Source: Streptomyces sp. NBC_01304 (GTDB lineage: Bacteria > Actinomycetota > Actinomycetes > Streptomycetales > Streptomycetaceae). From it: 64,000 nucleotides of DNA. Position 1 is the first letter of the stretch. Each line of letters opens with the position of its first letter. A program made the position numbers and the translations under genes. This document shows, piece by piece, positions 8,576 to 16,921 of this stretch. The DNA lies in assembly GCF_035975855.1 (NCBI RefSeq), contig NZ_CP109055.1, forward strand, positions 5,456,001 through 5,520,000, written 5' to 3'. The notes under the pieces were generated by a model. That model was given only the letters and a program-made list of their open reading frames with translations, made no database searches and had not been told where the DNA came from.

Positions 8576-10555
8576 CTAGGGCCTCACCCGGTGTCGGGTG
8601 CCGTGGCGGCCCAGGAGTTCTGCGAGGCCTCGGCGGGTGGCGACCAGGACGACGCGGTCCTGGGGGCCCAGGATGTATGCGGCGGGGAGGTCTCGGACCA
8701 GGCCCTTCTCCGTGTCGAGGGCGATCACGCGCCAGGCGCCGGGGCGGAAGGCCTCGGCGACCGTGTGACCGTCGAGTAGGGGGTGGCCCGCGACCGGGAT
8801 CGCGGCGAAGAGCAGGACCTTGCGTTCGACCGGGATGGCGCCCAGGATCTGCCGGCCCATCATCGCGCCGGCGAAGGCGGGTGCGGCGAGCGTCGTGACG
8901 CTGCGGCTGCGGGTCCGGGCGCCGGGGTGGGCGGCGCGCAGGGTGCGGTAGACGGCGGTGGCGAACTCGTCGTCGTACAGCCGCAGCGCGACCCGGAGGT
9001 CGGGCTTCACCGAGCGGGCGTACAGGGCCGCTTCGAGGTTGGTGGTGTCGACGCTGGTGAGGGCGAGCAGGGCGTGGGCGCGCTTGATCTTCGCGGCTTC
9101 CAGGACGCCCTCGTCGGTGACGTCGCCGAGGACGACCGGGACCCGCAGGCTGCGGGCGAGCGGGATGCCGCGGGCCTCGGGGTCCTCCTCCACGCAGACC
9201 ACGGGGATGTCGAGCTCCCGCAGCCGGGCCAGCACGCGGGTGCCGATCTTGCCGAGGCCGAGCAGGACGACATGGCCGGAGAGGCCGCGGGGCGGGCGGC
9301 GCAGGGCGGATGCGGAGCGGAACGTGCCGAGTGCTTCCAGGACCGCGGCCATCAGGACCGGGAGGACGAGCAACCCGGCAAGGCCGGAGAGGAGTTGGAG
9401 GATCTGGTGGCTCAGGGGGAGGCCGGTCGCCGGGTCGTTGATGGCGAAGAGGTCGAGGAGTGTGATGTACGCGGCGTGCAGGGGGTGGTCGCCGGTGATC
9501 AGGGCGGAGGCGATCGCCAGGCCGAGTACGCAGGCCACGAGGCCGGCCAGGGACCAGCGCAGGCGGCGGGAGAAGAGCTGGCCGAGCGGGGCGCCGCGGC
9601 CGGTGAGGCGGCCCTGTGGGCGGGTGCTGCCGGAGTAGGAGACGGCCTCCAGGACGAAGGCGCCACGGCTGGTGGCGGCGACCGCCTCGTCGTCGGGCAG
9701 GAGTCGGGGGCCGTCGGCGCCGCTGTGCTCCGAACCCTCCGTGCCCGCCGGGTCCTTGCTCGTCGACGAGAGCAGGGCGAGGGTGCACAGGCCGGGGCCC
9801 GCGATCCCGCCGTTGCGGGGCGGGGCCAGCTCGACCGCCTGCAGCATCAGCCCGCCGGCCATGACGACCTTGCTGGTCCCGGCGACCGCGGTGGCGGCGA
9901 GGGCCGGGGCGGCGGTGTCGGCGTCCGAGAGCACGGTGGTGGACGCGTCGAGTGCGGCCGCCGTATCGCTTCCATGGGACGCCAACGCGGCCGTCTGGTC
10001 GAGCAGTTGCTCCAGGTGCTGGCCGAGCTTGCGGTTGTAGAGGCGGATGACGAGGCGCAGGCGGGGGTTGAGGCGGCGGGCCGTGAGCGCGGCCCTGATG
10101 TTGGTCTCGTCCTCCCGGTGGACCAGGGCGAGGGCCGCCGCCTCCTCGATGCCGGCCGCGACGAGGATGTCGTCGGTGACCTCGGTCGCCTCCACGAAAC
10201 GGACCGGGGCGGGGGTGTCGGGGTCGCCGGGCCCGGACCCGGACCCGGTGGGCCCGCCGCCGTTGCCATTTCCGTTCACGTGGGCGTTTCCGTTGCCCGC
10301 CGCGCGGCCCACCGCGGCCGAGACCCGGCCGAGCAGGGCGGTGGCCCGGGCCCGGCCCGTGAGCGGCGGCTGCGGCATGCGGCCGGCCGGGGGCAGGACC
10401 AGCGTCACCGACTCGCCGTAGACCTCCCGCAGTTCACCGGCCAGGCGCTGGGCCAGGGCGTCGTCGCCGCAGACGATCATGTGTCCCGGGCGCGCGGTGG
10501 GCGGCGGCGGGGACGGCTGTGGCGACTGTGGCGACTGCTGGGGTAGGGAGGTCAC
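8576..10555 (-). CDS. Two-RCK (TrkA-N) membrane protein, channel-like
   Basis: 659 aa from GTG at 10555 (no clear ribosome site). An N-terminal Rossmann/RCK domain spans about residues 25-190, interrupted by an Asn/Gly-rich insert (88-110). Two hydrophobic segments follow (about 335-355 and 385-408) with a short pore-like stretch between them, then a second RCK domain from about 427 with the nucleotide-binding HVVLLGLGKIG. The segment between the helices (YITLLDLFAINDPATG) lacks the TVGYG potassium filter, as in CASTOR/POLLUX-like channels. Probably a nucleotide-regulated cation channel or conductance regulator; selectivity unknown. Confidence 0.8.
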   Translation of the reverse strand: MTSLPQQSPQSPQPSPPPPTARPGHMIVCGDDALAQRLAGELREVYGESVTLVLPPAGRMPQPPLTGRARATALLGRVSAAVGRAAGNGNAHVNGNGNGGGPTGSGSGPGDPDTPAPVRFVEATEVTDDILVAAGIEEAAALALVHREDETNIRAALTARRLNPRLRLVIRLYNRKLGQHLEQLLDQTAALASHGSDTAAALDASTTVLSDADTAAPALAATAVAGTSKVVMAGGLMLQAVELAPPRNGGIAGPGLCTLALLSSTSKDPAGTEGSEHSGADGPRLLPDDEAVAATSRGAFVLEAVSYSGSTRPQGRLTGRGAPLGQLFSRRLRWSLAGLVACVLGLAIASALITGDHPLHAAYITLLDLFAINDPATGLPLSHQILQLLSGLAGLLVLPVLMAAVLEALGTFRSASALRRPPRGLSGHVVLLGLGKIGTRVLARLRELDIPVVCVEEDPEARGIPLARSLRVPVVLGDVTDEGVLEAAKIKRAHALLALTSVDTTNLEAALYARSVKPDLRVALRLYDDEFATAVYRTLRAAHPGARTRSRSVTTLAAPAFAGAMMGRQILGAIPVERKVLLFAAIPVAGHPLLDGHTVAEAFRPGAWRVIALDTEKGLVRDLPAAYILGPQDRVVLVATRRGLAELLGRHGTRHRVRP

Positions 10556-10640
10556 AAGGCGAAGACTGTCTCAGGACACCCACTGGTTCCAATCGCCGTG
10601 CGGGGCGGGGCACTTCGGCCGCCTTCCGCCCTGCGGGCGG

Positions 10641-10667
10641 TGTCCTCAAAACGCCGGACGGACTGAT
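10641..10667. repeat. Half copy of the REP-like palindrome
   Basis: TGTCCTCAAAACGCCGGACG followed by GACTGAT matches one arm of the palindromes at 39066, 45834 and 58699 with one insertion and one change. The opposite arm is missing, so it cannot form the hairpin. It lies in the intergenic region 10556-10765 between the divergent RCK and esterase genes. Confidence 0.7.
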
Positions 10668-10765
10668 GAAGGACTGATGGAAGATGAAAGGTGTACCCAG
10701 CACCACCCCCACCACGGTGGCTGCCCGGCTGCTCGCCCGCACCCCCACTTCATACGGTTGTCTAC

Positions 10766-12391
10766 ATGCTGAAGCGGACCGCACACACAGCCATCGCCCT
10801 CTCGCTCGCCACCGTCGCCGCCGTGACCCTCACGGCCGGGTCCACGAGCTCCGCCGTCGCGGCGGACGGACAGCGCACCGATTCGCAGAAGGTCGTACGC
10901 ACCGACAAGGGAGCCGTGCGTGGCACGGTCACCGATGCCGTACGCACCTTCGAAGGCATCCCCTACGCCGCCCCGCCCACCGGCGACCGCCGCTGGGCCC
11001 CGACCGCGCCGGCCGCGGGATGGCGTGGCGTGCGGGACGCCCGGGAGCCGGGTGCCGCCTGCCCGCAGACCGGGTTCGTCCCGCCCGTCGGGCCGTACTC
11101 CGACATCGAGGACTGCCTCTCCCTCAACGTCACCACACCGCGCACCACCTCGGCCGGGCCCCGCCCCGTGATGGTCTACCTGCACGGCGGCGACCACACC
11201 GACGGCTCGGGCGCCATGAACGGGGCCGCACGACTCGCCGCACAGGGTGACGTGGTCGTCGTGACGGTCAACTACCGCCTGGGGGCGCTGGGTTACCTCG
11301 CCCACCCCGACCTGGAGAAGAAGGGGCGCGGCGAGTCCGGCAACTACGGCTTCCTCGACCAGCAGGCCGCCCTGCGCTGGGTGCAGCGCAACGCGGCGGC
11401 CTTCGGCGGCGACCCCGGCAACGTCACGCTCTTCGGCGAGTCCGGCGGCGGCCACAGCACCTGCGCCCACCTGGTCGCCCCGTCGTCTGCGGGACTGTTC
11501 CACCGGGTCGTCACCCAGAGCGCGCCGTGCCTGGGCAAGGACGGCAAGCTCGACCGCGCCCACGCGCTGAAGCAGGGCGAGCAGACCGCCAGGGCCATCA
11601 CGGAGAAGGTCGCGGGGCAGGGCAAGGACTGGCGCACCGCGGGCGCCAAGGACATGGTGAACCCCTTCGGCCAGGGCCCCGAGTACGCCCCCGTGTACGG
11701 CGGCAAGCTGCTGCCGCTCAAGCCCCAAGAGGCCTTCGCCACCGGGCAGTTCAACAAGGTCCCGGTTCTGCAGGGCATCAACCACGACGAGTCACGGGCC
11801 ATGGTCTACGGCCAGGAGCTCTTCAAGCGGCAGCAGACGAACGACCCGGACGCGCAGATCAGCGAGGCCGAGTACCGGGCCGGCCTGGAGGCGGAGTTCG
11901 GGCCGGAGCGGGCTCCCGCGATCGCCGCCCGCTACCCGGTGAGCGCGTACGACGGCTCCCCCGCCCTGGCCCTCGCGGCGGCCCTGACCGACGGCACCTG
12001 GGCCCGCCACAGCGTCGAGACCGGGCGGGCGCTCGCCACCCAAGTACCCACGTACAGCTTCGAGTTCAATGACTCGGACACGCCCTGGTACCGGGACCAC
12101 GCCGCCTACCCGAAGCCGTCCTTCGAGCCGGGTGCCGGGCACCTGTCCGAGCTGCCGTACCTCTTCGAGCTGGCCGAGTTCGAGAGCGTGCCCGACGGCC
12201 CGCACCGTGCGCTGAGCGACGCCATGATCCGCATCTGGACGGAGTTCGCCCGCACCGGCCGCGCCGACTGGAAGCCGACCACGCCGACGGCACCCAACGT
12301 CCAGTCCCTGGCCTCGGGCCCGGGCGGCATCCGCCCGGTGGACTTCGCGAAGGATCACCGGTACGAGTTCTGGAAGGCCCTCGGCGCATGA
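10766..12391 (+). CDS. Secreted type-B carboxylesterase
   Basis: 541 aa from ATG at 10766 (MLKRTAHTAIALS...), with a signal peptide cleaved near AVAAD (about residue 33). Carboxylesterase/lipase family features: EDCLSLNV near 115-122, the oxyanion region YLHGGDHTDGSG, nucleophile elbow GESGGG with catalytic Ser226, and a C-terminal His in GAGHLSELPYLF. It hydrolyses ester bonds of unknown substrates outside the cell. The stop codon overlaps the first unit of a 21-bp tandem repeat. Confidence 0.93.
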   Translation: MLKRTAHTAIALSLATVAAVTLTAGSTSSAVAADGQRTDSQKVVRTDKGAVRGTVTDAVRTFEGIPYAAPPTGDRRWAPTAPAAGWRGVRDAREPGAACPQTGFVPPVGPYSDIEDCLSLNVTTPRTTSAGPRPVMVYLHGGDHTDGSGAMNGAARLAAQGDVVVVTVNYRLGALGYLAHPDLEKKGRGESGNYGFLDQQAALRWVQRNAAAFGGDPGNVTLFGESGGGHSTCAHLVAPSSAGLFHRVVTQSAPCLGKDGKLDRAHALKQGEQTARAITEKVAGQGKDWRTAGAKDMVNPFGQGPEYAPVYGGKLLPLKPQEAFATGQFNKVPVLQGINHDESRAMVYGQELFKRQQTNDPDAQISEAEYRAGLEAEFGPERAPAIAARYPVSAYDGSPALALAAALTDGTWARHSVETGRALATQVPTYSFEFNDSDTPWYRDHAAYPKPSFEPGAGHLSELPYLFELAEFESVPDGPHRALSDAMIRIWTEFARTGRADWKPTTPTAPNVQSLASGPGGIRPVDFAKDHRYEFWKALGA

Positions 12392-12491
12392 CGACCGGCA
12401 CGGCTCGTATGACGACCGGCACGGCTCGCATGACGACCGGCACGGCTCGCATGACGACCGGCACGGCTCGCATGACGACCGGCACGGCTCC
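12388..12491 (+). repeat. 21-bp tandem repeat, about 5 copies
   Basis: Five head-to-tail copies of ATGACGACCGGCACGGCTCG(C/T), the last truncated. The first ATGA overlaps the esterase stop codon. The unit is a multiple of three, so each copy offers an in-frame ATG (MTTGTAR), but there is no ribosome site. I treat it as a minisatellite, not a gene. Confidence 0.9.
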
Positions 12492-12524
12492 CGGGAAGCC
12501 CTTCGGGAAAACGATTCGGCTGCT

Positions 12525-12725
12525 TCAGCCGGCCTTCCAGATCAGCCACACCACTCCGGCCCACGCCGCGACGACCGTGAGCGCGGCCAGCAGGAAGAAC
12601 AGGGCTGCCCCGGAAGAGAGTTCGGGACCCTTCTCGGGCTTGGGCGGCTCGACAGGGCAGCACTTCGAGCAGTGTGGTCCCACCTCGTCCGGCATAGCCG
12701 GAGCATGCCGGAGCTGACGCGACAT
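12525..12725 (-). CDS. Small Cys-rich single-pass membrane protein
   Basis: 66 aa from ATG at 12725; an internal ATG at 12695 would give 56 aa. A CSKCCP motif and a Pro/Glu linker precede one C-terminal transmembrane helix (about residues 43-63, rich in Ala, Leu and Val, ending WLIWKAG). Neither start has a strong ribosome site, so the call rests on composition. Convergent with the esterase and divergent from the RHH regulator. Function unknown. Confidence 0.55.
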   Translation of the reverse strand: MSRQLRHAPAMPDEVGPHCSKCCPVEPPKPEKGPELSSGAALFFLLAALTVVAAWAGVVWLIWKAG

Positions 12726-12795
12726 CAGCAAGAGGCCTTCTCGGCCGAAACCAGCCCTGTCCGGTTCGTCCGGGCAGGGCTGACCGCAGCCGGCG

Positions 12796-12845
12796 TAGCA
12801 CCACTGTGGCGCCACATGACTTGCAATGGCGCCATGGTGGTGCCA
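12796..12845. promoter_or_regulatory. Octamer array in front of RHH regulator (candidate autoregulatory operator)
   Basis: Four TGGCGCCA-like octamers precede the RHH gene by 11-60 bases: TAGCACCA 12796-12803, TGGCGCCA 12807-12814 (inside GTGGCGCCAC), TGGCGCCA 12827-12834 (inside ATGGCGCCAT) and TGGTGCCA 12838-12845. Their centres are 11, 20 and 11 bp apart, so all face one side of the helix. Tandem short sites fit binding by stacked RHH dimers. Confidence 0.6.
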
Positions 12846-12855
12846 TCATTGCGTT

Positions 12856-13392
12856 ATGGACCTCACTCCCTACGTTGACAATCTCCGGCACGAGCTCGGA
12901 GCCGCCGCCGAGGCAGGCGGGGACGAAGCCCGCGCCCTGGCCGACCGGCTCGCCTCCCAGCTCGAGTCGACCGCCCGGCTCACGCTCCTTAACGCGCTGT
13001 CCGACGCCATGGACGAGGTCACCCGTGACCTGGCCCCCGGCTCGGTCGACGTACGGCTGCGCGGGCTCAACCCCGAGTTCGTGGTCACGGCCCCGCCCAC
13101 CACGGACCCCTTCGACGAGGACGACGCCCCCGCGCACCCGGCGCCCGTCGCACCACCGGCCCCGAGTGCGGCCGAGGCCGACGACGGCACCACCTCGCGC
13201 ATCAACTTCCGCCCGCCCACCCAGCTCAAGGTCCGGGTCGAGGAGGCCGCGAGCCGCGAAGGGCTCTCGGTCAACGCCTGGCTGGTGCGCGCCGTGACCG
13301 CCGCCCTGGAACCCGGGGCCGACCGCGGCCGGCCCGCCCGCCCGAACTTCACGTCCGGGGCGGGGCAGGGCTTCACCGGGTGGGTGCGCTAG
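12856..13392 (+). CDS. Ribbon-helix-helix (HicB/CopG-like) regulator
   Basis: 178 aa from ATG at 12856 (MDLTPYVDNLRHEL). The N-terminal half is helical and Ala/Glu-rich, followed by a Pro/Ala/Asp linker (about 78-112) and a C-terminal RHH DNA-binding unit (about 114-155: RINFRPPTQLKVRVEEAASR, then the helix GLSVNAWLVRAVTAAL). No HicA toxin lies beside it, so antitoxin annotation would mislead; a transcription repressor is likelier. It precedes the DUF4097 gene by 114 bp, and both have the same octamer motif upstream. Confidence 0.85.
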   Translation: MDLTPYVDNLRHELGAAAEAGGDEARALADRLASQLESTARLTLLNALSDAMDEVTRDLAPGSVDVRLRGLNPEFVVTAPPTTDPFDEDDAPAHPAPVAPPAPSAAEADDGTTSRINFRPPTQLKVRVEEAASREGLSVNAWLVRAVTAALEPGADRGRPARPNFTSGAGQGFTGWVR

Positions 13393-13432
13393 GGCGCCGA
13401 GCGGGGCGGGGCGTGGCGCTATCGCGGCGCCA
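13392..13432. promoter_or_regulatory. Octamer pair in front of DUF4097 gene
   Basis: TGGCGCTA at 13414-13421 and CGGCGCCA at 13425-13432 have centres 11 bp apart; a weaker GGGCGCCG lies at 13392-13399. The same motif occurs in front of the RHH gene and of the ABC exporter at 37235. Confidence 0.5.
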
Positions 13433-13506
13433 TCCGTCTCCGTACCGCAACTCGCCGCCGGAACCCAGCACTTCACTCACCCCACAGCCAAGAGGACGGC
13501 ACTGTC

Positions 13507-14340
13507 ATGCCAAGTTTCGACACTCCTGAACCCGTCTCCGCCACGATCGAGATCGTCGGGCCGGCTCAGATCGTTGCCAGCAAGCGCACCGACACGGTGG
13601 TCGAGGTGCGCCCGATGAACCCCGACAGCAAGAAGGACGTACAGGCCGCCGAGGAAACCAAGGTCACCTTTTCCGGCGGCAAGCTGACGGTCATGGACCC
13701 GAAGGTGCGCTCCGTCATCGGCAGGAAGGGGCTGGTCGAGGTATCCATCCAGCTGCCCGCGGGCTCCGAGCTCAACGGCGTCAGCGCGCTGGGGGACTTC
13801 CTGTGCGAGGGACGCTTCGGGCCGGTCAGGCTCAAGACGGCCACCGGCAACATCCAGATCGACGAGGCCGCGTCCGTGTGGCTCAGGACCCCGCTCGGTG
13901 ATGTCCTCGTGGACCAGGTCACGGGCGATGCCGAGGTGCAGGGCGGCGGGCGGGTGCGTATCGGCAGGATCGACGGCACCGCGAGCATCAAGAACCTCAA
14001 TGGTGAGACCGCGCTCGGTGAGGTCGACGGGGATCTCACGGTGAAGTCGTCCAACGGGTCGATCAGCGTGGTGCGGGCCGGGGGCTCGGTCGACGCGAAG
14101 TCCGCGAACGGGTCCATCCGGGTCGATGAGGTGCGGCGTGGCCGCGTGACCTTGCAGACCGCGGCGGGTGGGCTCGAGGTCGGTATCCCCACTTCCACCG
14201 CGGCGTGGCTCGATGTGCGGTCCAAGGCGGGGCGGGTGCGCAATGAGCTCGGGGCTGCGGAGGGGCCTGCGGAGGCTGAGGAGACGGTTGAGGTTCGGGG
14301 GCGTACGAGCTTCGGTGACATCGTGATTCGTAGGGCTTGA
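13507..14340 (+). CDS. DUF4097 family beta-helix-like protein
   Basis: 277 aa from ATG at 13507, with AGGA about ten bases upstream. The protein is built of repeating short beta strands (for example LGDFLCEGRFGPVRLKTATG, GNIQIDEA, LGDVLVDQVTGDAEVQ, SNGSISVVRAGGSVDAKSAN), the DUF4097/putative adhesin pattern of a right-handed beta-helix. No signal peptide or membrane helix is visible, so it is probably cytoplasmic despite the adhesin label. Downstream of the RHH regulator. Biochemical role unknown. Confidence 0.85.
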   Translation: MPSFDTPEPVSATIEIVGPAQIVASKRTDTVVEVRPMNPDSKKDVQAAEETKVTFSGGKLTVMDPKVRSVIGRKGLVEVSIQLPAGSELNGVSALGDFLCEGRFGPVRLKTATGNIQIDEAASVWLRTPLGDVLVDQVTGDAEVQGGGRVRIGRIDGTASIKNLNGETALGEVDGDLTVKSSNGSISVVRAGGSVDAKSANGSIRVDEVRRGRVTLQTAAGGLEVGIPTSTAAWLDVRSKAGRVRNELGAAEGPAEAEETVEVRGRTSFGDIVIRRA

Positions 14341-14381
14341 GTGGGGTGGGCGTCGCGGGGCTTCGCCCGGAGTGAGGGCCC

Positions 14382-14407
14382 GACGCACTAGGGAGACGCA
14401 CTAGGGA
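14382..14407. repeat. 13-bp tandem duplication spanning the kdpD stop
   Basis: GACGCACTAGGGA occurs twice head to tail. The second copy supplies the kdpD stop codon (CTA at 14401-14403 on the plus strand). Confidence 0.8.
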
Positions 14408-16908
14408 TTCGGGCTCACCGGCAGGGTCAGCACCATCGTCAACCCGCCACCCGGCGTGTCCTCCGCCCACAGCGTGCCCGCCATCGACTCCGTGAAGCCT
14501 CGGGCCACCGCCAGGCCGAGGCCCACGCCCGCGCCTCTCGGGGCGTCGCCGTAGCGCTGGAAGGGCTCGAAGATGCGGTCCTTCGCGTCGTCGGGGACAC
14601 CGGGGCCCCGGTCCACGACCCGGACCTCGACCCGCTCGCCGAGGGTGCTGGCCGCGACCAGGACCGGCTCGGCGTCGGGGCTGTACTTGACCGCGTTCTC
14701 GACGATGTTCGCCACGACCCGTTCCAGCAGGCCCTTGTCGACCGTGACCATGGGCAGGTTCTCGGGGATGTCCAGCTCGACGCTCTCCAGTGGTACGCCG
14801 CCGAGCGCCATCGGGACCACCTCGTCGAGGTCGATCTCGCGGATGAGCGGGGAGACCGTGCCGGTCTGCAGGCGGGACATGTCGAGGAGGTTGCCGACCA
14901 GGTGGTCGAGGCGGTCCGCGCCGTCCTCGATGCCTTCCAGGAGCTCCGCCTGGTCCTCGGGCGACCAGTCGACGTCCTCCGAGCGCAGCGACGTGACCGA
15001 GGCCTTGATCCCGGCGAGCGGGGTGCGCAGGTCGTGGCTGACCGCCGCGAGCAGCGCCGTGCGGATCCGGTTGCCCTCCGCGAGGCCGCGCGCCTGCTGG
15101 GCCTCGTCCTGCAGCCGCCGGCGGTCGATGACCACCGCGGCCTGCGCGGCGAACGCGGCCAGGACCCGGCGGTCCTCGGCCGGAAGGACGCGGCCGGACA
15201 GGGCGAGCGCCATGTGGTCGCCGGCCGGCATGTCGACGTCGGCGTCCTCGGGGCGGTCCAGCGGCGCCCCGGTGCCCACGCGTCCCGTGCAGGTCCAGGG
15301 GTCGACGTCGCTCGCCCGCTCCAGGAGCGCCACGGACTCCATCGCGAAGGTCTCCCGGACCCGTTCGAGCAGCGCGTCCAGGGTGGTCTCGCCGCGCAGG
15401 ACGCTGCCCGCGAGGAAGGACAGGATCTCCGACTCGGCCCGCAGCCGCGCCGCCTGCTGGGTGCGCCGAGCCGCCAGGTCCACCACCGAGGCGACCGAGA
15501 CCGCGACACCGACGAAGACCACGATGGCCACGATGTTCTTCGGGTCGGAGATGGTGAGGGTGTGCACGGGTGGGGTGAAGTACCAGTTGAGGAGCATCGA
15601 CCCGACGGCCGCCGAGGCCAGCGCCGGCCACCGCCCGCCGAGCAGGGCCGCACCCACCGTGAGCGACAGGAACACCAGCATGTCGTTGGCGAGCCCGAGG
15701 TCCGGGAGCACGCTGCTCAGCAGGAAGGTGAGCACCGGCGGACCCGCCACGCCGACCAGCCAGCCCCACAGCAGCCGGGCCTTGCCGAGCCGCGCCCCGC
15801 GCGCCACGGGCAGCCCCCGGCCCCGGCCCATCGCGTCGTGCGTGACCAGGTGGACGTCGAGGTCGGGCCCCGAGTCACGGGCGATGGTCGCGCTGACGCC
15901 CGGCCCGAACACGTACTGCCACGGCTTGCGGCGGGAGACGCCGAGGACGATCTGGGTGGCGTTGACCCCCCGGGCGAATTCGAGGAGCGCGGACGGTACG
16001 TCGTCGCCTATGACGTGGTGGAAGGTGCCGCCCAGGTCCTCCACGAGGGTGCGCTGGAGGGCGAGTTCCTTCGGCGATGCGGAGGTCAGGCCGTCGCTGC
16101 GGGCGATGTACACGGCCAACACCTCACCGCCCGCGCCCTTTTCGGCGAGGCGGGCCGCGCGGCGGATCAGCGTACGGCCCTCGGGTCCGCCGGTGAGGCC
16201 GACGACGATGCGTTCGCGGGAGCCCCAGATCTTGGAGACGCGGTGCTCGGAGCGGTACTCCTTGAGGTACTCGTCGACCCGGTCCGCCGTCCACAGCAAC
16301 GCCAACTCCCGCAGTGCCGTGAGGTTTCCGGGGCGGAAGTAGTTGGACAGGGCCGCGTCGACCTTGTCGGCCTTGTAGATGTTGCCGTGCGCCATGCGTC
16401 GGCGCAGTGCCTGCGGGGACATGTCGACCAGTTCGATCTGGTCGGCCCGGCGGACGATTTCGTCGGGGACCGTCTCCTGCTGGCGTACGCCCGTGATCGA
16501 CTCGACGACGTCGGCCAGGGACTCCAGGTGCTGGATGTTGACCGTCGATATGACGTCGATGCCGGCCGCCAGCAGCTCCTCGATGTCCTGCCAGCGCTTG
16601 GCGTTGCGGGAGCCGGGGACGTTGGTGTGCGGCAGCTCGTCGACGAGGGCCACGGCGGGGCGGCGGGCGAGGACCGCGTCCACGTCCATCTCGGTGAACT
16701 CGCCGCCCCGGTAAGTGAGTTCCTTGCGTCCGATCACCTCCAGGCCGTGCAGCATCACCTCGGTGCGCGGCCGGTCGTGGTGCTCCAGGAAGGCGACCAC
16801 GCAGTCCGTGCCGCGCTCGACCCTCCGGTGGCCCTCGGCGAGCATCGCGTACGTCTTGCCGACGCCCGGTGCCGCGCCCAGGTAGATGCGGAGCTTGCCG
16901 CGTCCCAT
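14401..16908 (-). CDS. kdpD: Potassium-sensing histidine kinase KdpD
   Basis: 835 aa. The N-terminal KdpD domain has the Walker A motif GAAPGVGKT (residues 11-19). A universal-stress-like domain follows, then four membrane helices (about 395-495, DUF4118), a GAF-like region, the H-box AVSHDLRTPLAG with phospho-acceptor His625, and the ATPase domain (NIVENAVKYS, DRGPGVPDD, GAGVGLGLAVARG). It phosphorylates KdpE under potassium limitation or osmotic stress. Starts 13 bp after kdpE, so the order here is kdpE-kdpD. Confidence 0.96.
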   Translation of the reverse strand: MGRGKLRIYLGAAPGVGKTYAMLAEGHRRVERGTDCVVAFLEHHDRPRTEVMLHGLEVIGRKELTYRGGEFTEMDVDAVLARRPAVALVDELPHTNVPGSRNAKRWQDIEELLAAGIDVISTVNIQHLESLADVVESITGVRQQETVPDEIVRRADQIELVDMSPQALRRRMAHGNIYKADKVDAALSNYFRPGNLTALRELALLWTADRVDEYLKEYRSEHRVSKIWGSRERIVVGLTGGPEGRTLIRRAARLAEKGAGGEVLAVYIARSDGLTSASPKELALQRTLVEDLGGTFHHVIGDDVPSALLEFARGVNATQIVLGVSRRKPWQYVFGPGVSATIARDSGPDLDVHLVTHDAMGRGRGLPVARGARLGKARLLWGWLVGVAGPPVLTFLLSSVLPDLGLANDMLVFLSLTVGAALLGGRWPALASAAVGSMLLNWYFTPPVHTLTISDPKNIVAIVVFVGVAVSVASVVDLAARRTQQAARLRAESEILSFLAGSVLRGETTLDALLERVRETFAMESVALLERASDVDPWTCTGRVGTGAPLDRPEDADVDMPAGDHMALALSGRVLPAEDRRVLAAFAAQAAVVIDRRRLQDEAQQARGLAEGNRIRTALLAAVSHDLRTPLAGIKASVTSLRSEDVDWSPEDQAELLEGIEDGADRLDHLVGNLLDMSRLQTGTVSPLIREIDLDEVVPMALGGVPLESVELDIPENLPMVTVDKGLLERVVANIVENAVKYSPDAEPVLVAASTLGERVEVRVVDRGPGVPDDAKDRIFEPFQRYGDAPRGAGVGLGLAVARGFTESMAGTLWAEDTPGGGLTMVLTLPVSPNP

Positions 16909-16921
16909 GATGAAAGTGCCC

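Noticed and set aside
12856..13392. HicAB-type toxin-antitoxin module
   Set aside because: Only the RHH half is present; neighbours are a DUF4097 protein and a membrane peptide, not a HicA-like toxin.
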